Source: Rutidosis leptorrhynchoides (taxonomy: Eukaryota; Streptophyta; Magnoliopsida; Asterales; Asteraceae). From it: DNA of 64,000 bases. Each line of letters begins with the position of its first letter. Positions within the stretch are counted from its first letter, which is position 1. Shown here piece by piece: positions 9,685 through 20,000 of the stretch. The notes under the pieces were generated by a model. That model ran no database searches and was not told the origin of the DNA. It saw nothing but the letters and a program-made list of their open reading frames with translations. The position numbers were made by a program, and so were the translations under genes. The stretch lies in assembly GCF_046630445.1 (NCBI RefSeq), contig NC_092335.1:627967501-628031500 (forward strand). The letters run 5' to 3'.

Positions 9685-11791
9685 ATGCCTCCTCGCCGTG
9701 TACGACGCAATGAAACTCCCGAACAAGCCTTACAACGCATGATAGCCACCGCCGTGGATGCGGCCATGGCCGGTCACTCGTCTAACAACAACAATAACAC
9801 CAACCACAACAACAATAACCAAGGAGCCGGTAACTCTAGCTAAGGGTGCTCCTACAAAGCTTTCATGGGGTGCAAACCTCACACTTATGATGGAGCCGGG
9901 GGACCGGTTGTGCTTACTCGTTGGTTCGAACAAACCGAGGCCGTCTTTAGCATAAGCGGTTGTCGGGATCAAGACAAGGTCAAATACTCCACCCACACTT
10001 TCTCCGGAATTGCTCTAACATGGTGGAACACCTATGTTCAATCGGTGGGTACCGATGAAGCTCATGCCCTCTCTTGGGCCGATCTAAGGGAAAAGATGAT
10101 TGTTGAATATTTTCCGCGCGAAGAAACCCGAAAGCTTGAGGAAGAACTAAGAGCTTTGAAAGCGGTCGGAAACGATCTTAAAGCTTATAATCAACGCTTC
10201 GCCGAACTATCCTTGATGTGTCCTAATCTTGTTAACCCCGAATCTCAAAGGATTGAGCTCTACATGCTCGGTCTCCCAAAGAGCATCAAACAAGGGGTGA
10301 TGTCATCCAAACCCACTACTCATCAAGCCGCTATGAACATGGCTCGCCAACTAATTGAAACGGTTGACGAAATCGTAGTGCCGGCTCCTAAGGCCGAGGA
10401 CAAGTCGGGTGGCAACAAAAGGAAATGGGAAGCCACTCCATCAACCAACTACAACAACAACACCTTCACCAAAAAGCCTTTCAACAACGACGGCAAGAAG
10501 GGTTATGTCGGAAACTTACCTTTTTGTAACAAATGCCACAAGCATCATCACGGTGAATGTAACAAACTAGTTTGTCACCGTTGCCAAGGTGTTGGTCATA
10601 GGGCCAACAATTGCACAAGCGCCGCCCCCGTTGCTCGAAAGGGGCCCAATCCTCCAAAAACGGTCACTTGTTACGAATGTGGCCAAACGGGCCATTATAA
10701 GAACGAATGCCCGAAAAAGAAAGCCAACCCCAACAACCGAGGTCGAGCCTTTAACATCAACACCGAGGAAGCCCGAGATGACAATGAACTAGTCACGGGT
10801 ACGTTTCTTCTCAACAACTCTTATGTTACTTGCTTATTCGATTCGGGTGCCGATAAATGTTTTGTGTCTAAGACTTTGGCTCCTACCCTTTGCACTCCAC
10901 CACACCCTTTAGATACTACTTATTCCATCGAAGTGGCCGACGGAAAACTCTTAAGTGCCGACACATATTACCGGGGGTGTACTTTGAACATTTTGGGTAA
11001 GGAATTTGAAATTGACTTGATACCCATGGAATTAGGGAGTTTTGATGTAATAATCGGTATGAATTGGATGGTCAAAAATAAATCTCACATTCTTTGCGAT
11101 CTTTATACAATCCGAATTCCTATCGAGAATGGTGAACCATTGATTGTCTATGGCGACAAAAATTGCACCGGACTCAATCTCGTTTCGTGCCTTAAAGTTT
11201 GAAAGCTACTTCGCAAGGGTTGTTTCGCGATTCTTGCTCACGTTAAGAAAGTCGAGGCCGACGAAAAGCGCATCGAAGATGTGCCAATTGTTAGTGACTT
11301 TTCCGATGTATTTCCCGACGAATTACCAGGTCTTCCACCTCATCGACCGGTTGAATTTCAAATCGATCTTATTCCAGGAGCCGCACCCGTAGCGCGTGCA
11401 CCGTATAGACTCGCTCCATCCGAATTACAAGAATTGCAAAGTCAAATCCAAGAGCTACTTGACCGTGGTTTCATTCAACCTAGCCATTCACCATGGGGCG
11501 CTCCGATTTTGTTCGTCAAGAAGAAAGACGGATCCCTACGAATGTGCATTGATTATCGTGAACTAAACAAATTGACGGTTAAGAACCGATATCCCCTTCC
11601 TCGCATCGATGATCTCTTTGATCAACTACAAGGTTCTCGTGTATATTCAAAAATCGATCTCCGTTCGGGTTATCATCAACTAAGGGTTAAGGGGGAAGAC
11701 GTCTCCAAAACCGCTTTCCGGACTCGTTATGGTAGTTATGAATTCCTTGTCATGCCTTTTGGTCTCACAAATGCACCGGCGGTGTTCATGG
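9685..11791 (+). pseudogene. Element A gag-protease-RT (N-terminal part), broken by two stops and the B1 insertion
   Basis: The frame opens at ATG 9685 (MPPRRVRRNETPEQ). An N-rich stretch is followed by an in-frame TAA at 9841-9843, after which the frame is open again. It contains the gag domain ([20 protein letters not shown]), CCHC zinc knuckles including CYECGQTGHYKNEC, and the aspartic protease motif LFDSGADKCFV. A TGA at 11200-11202 interrupts the protease-RT link, and then RT runs ([20 protein letters not shown]) until B1 starts at 11792. Both stops could arise by a single C-to-T change, expected for methylated CpG or CHG cytosines in silenced elements. The downstream half of the gene resumes at 24890. 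As it stands no full-length polyprotein can be made. Confidence 0.92.
11787..11791. repeat. Left target-site duplication of element B1 (CATGG)
   Basis: CATGG precedes B1 and recurs at 24890-24894. Removing B1 and one copy rejoins the element A RT frame, which confirms the insertion. Confidence 0.95.
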
Positions 11792-14700
11792 TGTAGTGAC
11801 CCGAACTTTTCCATGTTTATATATATTAATTGAGATTGATATTTACATGATTAAATGTTTCCAACATGTTAAGCAATCAAACTTGTTAAGACTTGATTAA
11901 TTGAAATATGTTTCATATAGACAATTGACCACCCAAGTTGATCGGTGATTCACGAACGTTAAAACTTGTAAAAACTATATGATGACATATATATGGATAT
12001 ATATATATAGTTAACATGATACTATGATAAGAAAACATATCATAAAGTATATTAACAATGAACTACATATGTAAAAACAAGACTACTAACTTAATGATTT
12101 TTAAACGAGACATATATGTAACGATTATCGTTGTAAAGACATTTAATGTATATATATCATATTAAGAGATATTCATACATGATAATATCATGATAATATA
12201 ATAATTTAAAATCTCATTTGATATTATAAACATTGGGTTAACAACATTTAACAAGATCGTTAACCTAAAGGTTTCAAAACAACACTTACATGTAACGACT
12301 AATGATGACTTAACGACTCAGTTAAAATGTATATACATGTAGTGTTTTAATATGTATTTATACACTTTTGAAAGACTTCAATACACTTATCAAAATACTT
12401 CTACTTAACAAAAATGCTTACAATTACATCCTCGTTCAGTTTCATCAACAATTCTACTCGTATGCACCCGTATTCGTACTCGTACAATACACAGCTTTTA
12501 GATGTATGTACTATTGGTATATACACTCCAATGATCAGCTCTTAGCAGCCCATGTGAGTCACCTAACACATGTGGGAACCATCATTTGGCAACTAGCATG
12601 AAATATCTCATAAAATTACAAAAATATGAGTAATCATTCATGACTTATTTACATGAAAACAAAATTACATATCCTTTATATCTAATCCATACACCAACGA
12701 CCAAAAACACCTACAAACACTTTCATTCTTCAATTTTCTTCATCTAATTGATCTCTCTCAAGTTCTATCTTCAAGTTCTAAGTGTTCTTCATAAATTCCA
12801 AAAGTTCTAGTTTCATAAAATCAAGAATACTTTCAAGTTTGCTAGCTCACTTCCAATCTTGTAAGGTGATCATCCAACCTCAAGAAATCTTTGTTTCTTA
12901 CAGTAGGTTATCATTCTAATACAAGGTAATAATCATATTCAAACTTTGGTTCAATTTCTATAACTATAACAATCTTATTTCAAGTGATGATCTTACTTGA
13001 ACTTGTTTTCGTGTCATGATTCTGCTTCAAGAACTTCGAGCCATCCAAGGATCCATTGAAGCTAGATCCATTTTTCTATTTTCCAGTAGGTTTATCCAAG
13101 GAAATTAAGGTAGTAATGATGTTCATAACATCATTCGATTCATACATATAAAGTTATCTTATTCGAAGGTTTAAACTTGTAATCACTAGAACATAGTTTA
13201 GTTAATTCTAAACTTGTTCGCAAACAAAAGTTAATCCTTCTAACTTGACTTTTAAAATCAACTAAACACATGTTCTATATCTATATGATATGCTAACTTA
13301 ATGATTTAAAACCTGGAAACACGAAAAACACCGTAAAACCGGATTTACGCCGTCGTAGTAACACCGCGGGCTGTTTTGGGTTAGTTAATTAAAAACTATG
13401 ATAAACTTTGATTTAAAAGTTGTTATTCTGAGAAAATGATTTTTATTATGAACATGAAACTATATCCAAAAATTATGGTTAAACTCAAAGTGGAAGTATG
13501 TTTTCTAAAATGGTCATCTAGACGTCGTTCTTTCGACTGAAATGACTACCTTTACAAAAACGACTTGTAACTTATTTTTCCGACTATAAACCTATACTTT
13601 TTCTGTTTAGATTCATAAAATAGAGTTCAATATGAAATCATAGCAATTTGATTCACTCAAAACGGATTTAAAATGAAGAAGTTATGGGTAAAACAAGATT
13701 GGATAATTTTTCTCATTTTAGCTACGTGAAAATTGGTAACAAATCTATTCCAACCATAACTTAGTCAACTTGTATTGTATATTATGTAATCTTGAGATAC
13801 CATAGACACGTATACAATGTTTCGACCTATCATGTCGACACATCTATATATATTTCGGAACAACCATAGACACTCTATATGTGAATGTTGGAGTTAGCTA
13901 TACAGGGTTGAGGTTGATTCCAAAATATATATAGTTTGAGTTGTGATCAATACTGAGATACGTATACACTGGGTCGTGGATTGATTCAAGATAATATTTA
14001 TCGATTTATTTCTGTACATCTAACTGTGGACAACTAGTTATAGGTTACTAACGAGGACAGCTGACTTAATAAACTTAAAACATCAAAATATATTAAAAGT
14101 GTTGTAAATATATTTTGAACATACTTTAATATATATGTATATATTGTTATAGGTTCGTGAATCAACAGTGGCCAAGTCTTACTTCCCGACGAAGTAAAAA
14201 TCTGTGAAAGTGAGTTATAGTCCCACTTTTAAAATCTAATATTTTTGGGATGAGAATACATGCAGGTTTTATAAATGATTTACAAAATAGACACAAGTAC
14301 GTGAAACTACATTCTATGGTTGAATTATCGAAATCGAATATGCCCCTTTTTATTAAGTCTGGTAATCTAAGAATTAGGGAACAGACACCCTAATTGACGC
14401 GAATCCTAAAGATAGATCTATTGGGCCTAACAAACCCCATCCAAAGTACCGGATGCTTTAGTACTTCGAAATTTATATCATATCCGAAGGGTGTCCCGGA
14501 ATGATGGGGATATTCTTATATATGCATCTTGTTATTGTCGGTTACCAGGTGTTCACCATATGAATGATTTTTATCTCTATGTATGGGATGTGTATTGAAA
14601 TATGAAATCTTGTGGTCTATTGTTACGATTTGATATATATAGGTTAAACCTATAACTCACCAACATTTTTGTTGACGTTTAAAGCATGTTTATTCTCAGG

Positions 14701-15043
14701 TGAATATTAAGAGCTTCCGCTGTTGCATACTAAAATAAGGACAAGATTTGGAGTCCATGTTTGTATGATATTGTGTAAAAACTGCATTCAAGAAACTGAT
14801 TTCGATGTAACATATTTGTATTGTAAACCATTATGTAATGGTCGTGTGTAAACAGGATATTTTAGATTATCATTATTTGATAATCTACGTAAAGCTTTTT
14901 AAACCTTTATTTATGAAATAAAGGTTATGGTTTGTTTTAAAAATGAATGCAGTCTTTGAAAAACGTCTCATATAGAGGTCAAAACCTCGCAACGAAATCA
15001 ATTAATATGGAACGTTTTTAATCAATAAGAACGGGACATTTCA
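11792..15043 (+). repeat. 5' LTR of B1
   Basis: 3252 bp from TGTAGTGACCCGAAC to GGGACATTTCA. The AT-rich U3 has one copy of a ~174-bp unit that is tandemly duplicated in B2. A conserved hairpin, CAG/GT and CTTCCGCT block is at 14656-14722, and a TCCCA...TGGGA arm pair is at about 14220-14252. The 77-codon ORF at 12368-12601 recurs in all four B LTRs, but these are near-identical sequences and its coding status is unsupported. Confidence 0.95.
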
Positions 15044-15045
15044 GT

Positions 15046-15062
15046 TGGTATCAGAGCATTGG
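15046..15062 (+). promoter_or_regulatory. Primer-binding site of B1
   Basis: TGGTATCAGAGCATTGG starts two bases after the 5' LTR and matches the initiator-methionine-tRNA type PBS. Confidence 0.92.
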
Positions 15063-15252
15063 TCTTAGAGAACCAGAATTTTGCATTAGTGTGTCTTATC
15101 TAGTTTGTTAGGATGCATTAGTGAGTCTGGACTTCGACCGTGTTTACTTGAAAAATGATTGCTTAACAAATTTTGTTGGAAACTATATATTTTTAACATG
15201 TGAATATTATGTGATATATTAATCTCTTAACGCGTTTGATATTATGTGATAG

Positions 15253-15867
15253 ATGTCTACCTCTAGAACAAGTCCCATTGACTCACCTAATAATAATGAA
15301 GAGTCAAATTGAAATTGGAATGATTCGTGGACTGATTCACAAGTTCCCGAAGAGGAACCGGAAGAAGAGTCGGAACCGGAAGAAGAATCGGAACCGGAAG
15401 AAGAATCGGAACCGGATGAAGAAATAGAACCGGTGGGGGAAATAATAAAACGGTTAAGTAAAAGAAAATCCTCAACCAACCGACCAAGGTTAATTATGGT
15501 CAATGGTGTTTCCGCCAAGGAAGCAAAATATTGGGAGGATTACCAATTCTCCGATGAATCGGATTCCGACGAGAATTCCGATGATGTTATAGAAATTACC
15601 CCAACTGAATTTAAAAAGGCAAAAGAAAATAATAAGGGAAAGGGTATAAAAATAGAGAAATCTAATTCTAACCCCGATGAACTTTATATGTATCGTCAAC
15701 CCCCGAAGTCCTTAAGTTGTAACAATGACCCGGGAACCTCTAAACCACCAGGTTTTTCTAAACCAATGTGGATAACGACGGCTCGTATTAGGGAAACATC
15801 ATATATCCCAAGAAACTTGGCAAAACGAACCAAAACCGAACAAGAAGAAACGAGCGAGTCGGAATAA
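15253..15867 (+). pseudogene. B1 accessory ORF 1: acidic, repeat-containing protein with one in-frame stop
   Basis: ATG 15253 opens a 204-codon frame (MSTSRTSPIDSPNNNEESN) with a TGA at codon 20 (15310-15312); it is open from there to TAA 15865-15867. After the stop come glutamate/proline/serine repeats (PEEESEPEEESEP), a basic patch KRLSKRK that could act as a nuclear signal, a second acidic patch (SDESDSDENSDD) and a lysine-rich middle. The C-terminus ends ETSESE. I recognise no domain. B2 carries the same ORF with a stop at a different codon (22). Translation might start downstream, but no strong ATG precedes the repeat. It lies between PBS and the F-box ORF, where element A has nothing comparable. 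The conserved reading frame between B1 and B2 argues it was coding in their ancestor. Confidence 0.65.
15349..15431 (+). repeat. 18-bp coding tandem repeat in accessory ORF 1
   Basis: GAACCGGAAGAAGAATCG-type units occur three to four times and encode EPEEES. The same array is at about 40571-40653 in B2. Confidence 0.9.
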
Positions 15868-16005
15868 GATAGTTGTATTCGTGTGGTGTAATATATGTAA
15901 TATAGTGTGCTTATGCTTTATGATATATGTAAAAATTGCTTGTATTAATAAGTATTTTTTTTTATGAATCTAACTCTTGTCTATTTTACAGTATAAAAAC
16001 ACAAA
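15868..16005 (+). other. Spacer between the two B1 accessory ORFs
   Basis: An AT-rich gap with a T run (15955-15963) and a TTTTACAG just before the F-box start (15984-15991), which looks like a 3' splice acceptor. The same gap and TTTTACAG occur in B2 (about 41207-41214). This could let the F-box ORF be expressed from a spliced RNA, but no splicing can be shown from sequence alone. Confidence 0.4.
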
Positions 16006-16689
16006 ATGGATAGACAATCCAATATTTTAAGAGACCTACCCGGAGACACGATTGATGAAATCTTGTCTAGAGTCGGTCAGAATTCCTCGGCACAACTATT
16101 TAAGGCGAGATCAGTTTGTAAGACATTCGAAGAACGTTCCAAGAATGCCTTGGTTTATAAAAGGCTTTCGTTCGAAAGATGGGGGATATCACATTGGGAA
16201 ATCCATAAGTTACGATGTGTTTACTTTGACGCATATATTGCGGGGAACCCAAATGCTATTTTACGCAATGGGTTAAGAAATTATTTTGACTCAAAATATC
16301 CGAATATTGGACTTCGTGATTTAGAAAAAGCGGCTAGCATGCAACATAAAGAAGCATGTTATGCTTACGGATTAGTAATGTTCGCTTCTCACCAAAGTGA
16401 GAACAAGAACATTGGGCTACAACTATTAAACAAAACGTTCCCACAAGTGACGGAGTCGGTAATTGGGGTAAGAAATGAGGTTTTTAGATTGTTACGGGAC
16501 TGTTGGACATTACGTAACCCTCGTCCCTTTGACGACGTTACAACACGCTGTCTTATCAACGGCCATAACGGTTATGTTCCACAAGACCAAGGATGGGAAG
16601 TAATCCTAGTAAAACCAGAATGCATGACTTGTTTCTGGACGTATGAATTACGTGTCTTTATTGCCTTTGCTGAACGACTTGTGTACTAG
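16006..16689 (+). CDS. B1 accessory ORF 2: F-box protein carried by a retrotransposon
   Basis: The 227-residue ORF is intact. Residues 9-54 form an F-box: LP at 11-12, then DEILSRV (17-23), ARSVCKTF (34-41) and VYKRLSF (50-56), the hydrophobic pattern that binds SKP1 in SCF ubiquitin ligases. Residues about 79-145 resemble the Sel1/TPR-like part of a plant F-box subfamily (GNPNAILRNGLRNYF, then LEKAASMQHKEACYAYGLVM). A cysteine pair ECMTC lies near the C-terminus. The whole layout resembles small plant F-box proteins of the At2g35280/At1g67623 type; this is from family knowledge and unsearched. The ORF lies 138 bp after accessory ORF 1 and 341 bp before gag, on the same strand. It is inside the B1 LTRs, so it would move with the element. 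There is no intron, as expected of a retro-captured gene. Its substrate is unknown. Sister copy at 41229-41913 is frameshifted. Confidence 0.85.
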   Translation: MDRQSNILRDLPGDTIDEILSRVGQNSSAQLFKARSVCKTFEERSKNALVYKRLSFERWGISHWEIHKLRCVYFDAYIAGNPNAILRNGLRNYFDSKYPNIGLRDLEKAASMQHKEACYAYGLVMFASHQSENKNIGLQLLNKTFPQVTESVIGVRNEVFRLLRDCWTLRNPRPFDDVTTRCLINGHNGYVPQDQGWEVILVKPECMTCFWTYELRVFIAFAERLVY

Positions 16690-17030
16690 CTAGAATTATC
16701 TTCACAACCATCTTGTATCAAATTTATTGTGTGCTATATTTCATGCTATATGTAAAATAAGCGGTATTGTAAGTTTGTAAAATATTGTGAAAAAGTTTGA
16801 ACGCGAAATATTATTATAATCAGTTTTTCATATAGAATTGTAGTAGTTGAATTGTATATTAGCTACTAAGTATGAACTTAACGGGTAGGTACTACCCGAA
16901 TTTAAACTTATAAAACGCTAATATGAAGAAAAAGCTTTTATAAATGAGTTCATATTATGCTACGAAATACTATTAACTACTCTTAATATTCTGTATGATT
17001 AACTTGTTCCATTTGACTATTTTGAAGGAA
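16690..17030 (+). other. Pre-gag spacer of B1 with PPT-like copy
   Basis: 340 bp without a gene. At 16879-16893 it contains TAACGGGTAGGTACT, identical to the bases that abut the 3' LTR at 21624-21638. Followed by CTACCCG it forms a 7-bp stem with a 3-base loop (16882-16898). Confidence 0.65.
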
Positions 17031-20000
17031 ATGGCACCGACTACTCGACACACCGTGAATATGAATGAAGAGGAATTCCGTACTTTTCTAGCTTCAAACA
17101 TAGCCGCAGTACAGGCTGCTCTACATACCAACAATAACCTTGGATCTAGCAGTACAGGAAATCGTGTAGGATGCACCTACAAAGAATTCACTGCCTGCAA
17201 ACCTTTGGAATTTGATGGAACTGAAGGATCGATCGGATTGAAACGGTGGACCGAGAAGGTCGAATCGGTGTTTGCCATAAGTAAGTGTACTGAAGAGGAC
17301 AAAGTGAAGTACGCTACGCATACCTTCACAGGTTCTGCGTTAACATGGTGGAATACCTATCTAGAGCAAGTGGGACAAGACGATGCGTACGCACTACCGT
17401 GGTCAGCATTCAAGCACTTGATGAACGAGAAGTACCGTCCCAGAACCGAGGTCAATAAGCTCAAGACAGAACTTAGAGGGTTACGAACCCAAGGATTTGA
17501 TATTACCACGTACGAAAGACGATTCACAGAATTGTGCTTATTGTGTCCGGGAGCATTCGAAGATGAGGAAGAGAAGATCGACGCGTTTGTGAAAGGATTA
17601 CCGGAAAGAATCCAAGAAGATATAAGTTCACACGAGCCCCCCTCCATACAACAGGCATGTAGAATGGCTCACAAACTAGTGAACCAGATTGAAGAAAGAA
17701 TTAAAGAACAGACTGCTGAAGAGACCAATGTGAAGCAAGTCAAAAGAAAGTGGGAGGAAAACGGTGATAAGAATCACCAATACAACAACAACAGCAATTA
17801 CAACAATAATCGCAACAATTACCCCAACAATCGCAACATCAATCGCAACTACAACAAACGGCCCAACAACAACAACAACAACAACAGCAACTACAACAAT
17901 CATCCCAACAACAATAATAACCGCAACAACAACAACAATCAGAAGCAGCTATGCCAAAGGTGTGAAAAGTATCACTCGGGGTTCTGCACCAAATTTTGCA
18001 ACAAGTGTAAAAGAAATGGTCATAGCGCGGCGAAGTGTGAGGTTTACGGACCAGGGGTTAATAGAACGAAAGGAACAAATGGTGTCGGAACGAGTAATGG
18101 CGGAGCAAGTAGTGTCGGAGCAAGTTATGCCAATGTAGTTTGTTATAAATGTGGAAAACCGGGCCACATTATTAGAAATTGCCCGAACCAGGAGAACACT
18201 AATGGACAAGGCCGCGGAAGAGTTTTCAATATTAATGCGGCAGAGGCACAGGAAGACCCGGAGCTTGTTACGGGTACGTTTCTTATTGACAATAAATCTG
18301 CTTACGTTTTATTTGATTCGGGTGCAGATAGAAGCTATATGAGTAGAGATTTTTGTGCTAAATTAAGTTGTCCATTGACGCCTTTGGATAGTAAATTTTT
18401 ACTCGAATTAGCAAATGGTAAATTAATTTCAGCAGATAATATATGTCGGAATCGAGAAATTAAACTGGTTAGCGAAACATTTAAGATTGATTTGATACCA
18501 GTAGAGTTAGGGAGTTTTGATGTGATAATCGGTATGGACTGGTTGAAAGAAGTGAAAGCAGAGATCGTTTGTTACAAAAATGCAATTCGCATTATACGAG
18601 AAAAAGGAAAACCCTTAATGGTGTACGGAGAAAAGGGCAACACGAAGCTACATCTTATTAGTAATTTGAAGGCACAAAAACTAATAAGAAAAGGTTGCTA
18701 TGCTGTTCTAGCACACGTCGAGAAAGTACAAACTGAAGAAAAGAGCATCAATGATGTTCCCATTGCAAAAGAATTTCCCGATGTATTTCCGAAAGAATTA
18801 CCGGGATTACCCCCACATCGATCCGTTGAATTTCAAATAGATCTTGTACCAGGAGCTACACCAATAGCTCGTGCTCCTTACAGACTCGCACCCAGCGAGA
18901 TGAAAGAACTGCAAAGCCAATTACAAGAACTTTTAGAGCGTGGTTTCATTCGACCAAGCACATCACCGTGGGGAGCTCCTGTTTTGTTTGTCAAGAAGAA
19001 AGATGGTACATTCAGGTTGTGTATCGACTACCGAGAGTTGAACAAACTTACCATCAAGAACCGCTACCCACTACCGAGAATCGACGACTTATTTGATCAA
19101 CTACAAGGCTCGTCTGTTTATTCAAAGATTGACTTACGTTCCGGGTATCATCAAATGCGGGTGAAAGAAGATGATATTCCAAAGACTGCTTTCAGAACAC
19201 GTTACGGTCATTACGAGTTTATGGTCATGCCGTTTGGTTTAACTAATGCACCAGCTGTGTTCATGGACCTTATGAACCGAGTGTGTGGACCATACCTTGA
19301 CAAGTTTGTCATTGTTTTCATTGATGACATACTTATTTACTCAAAGAATGACCAAGAACACGGTGAACATTTGAGAAAGGTGTTAGAAGTATTGAGGAAG
19401 GAAGAATTGTACGCTAAGTTTTCAAAGTGTGCATTTTGGTTGGAAGAAGTTCAATTCCTCGGTCACATAGTGAACAAAGAAGGTATTAAGGTGGATCCGG
19501 CAAAGATAGAAACTGTTGAAAAGTGGGAAACCCCGAAAACTCCGAAACACATACGCCAGTTTTTAGGACTAGCTGGTTACTACAGAAGGTTCATCCAAGA
19601 CTTTTCTAGAATAGCAAAACCCTTGACTGCATTAACGCATAAAGGGAAGAAATTTGAATGGAATGATGAACAAGAGAAAGCGTTTCAGTTATTGAAGAAA
19701 AAGCTAACTACGGCACCTATATTGTCATTGCCTGAAGGGAATGATGATTTTGTGATTTATTGTGATGCATCAAAGCAAGGTCTCGGTTGTGTATTAATGC
19801 AACGAACGAAGGTGATTGCTTATGCGTCTAGACAATTGAAGATTCACGAACAAAATTATACGACGCATGATTTGGAATTAGGCGCGGTTGTTTTTGCATT
19901 AAAGACTTGGAGGCACTACTTATATGGGGTCAAAAGTATTATATATACCGACCACAAAAGTCTTCAACACATATTTAATCAGAAACAACTGAATATGAGG

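Noticed and set aside
12368-12601. 77-codon ORF present in all four B LTRs (also 22214, 37589, 47613)
   Set aside because: The LTRs are nearly identical over this stretch, so recurrence is expected. No domain or selection signal is visible.
17676-18209. Thr/Val/Ile-rich ORFs overlapping B1 gag in other frames (also 42852-43436)
   Set aside because: Shadow frames of the Asn-rich gag linker and zinc-knuckle region.
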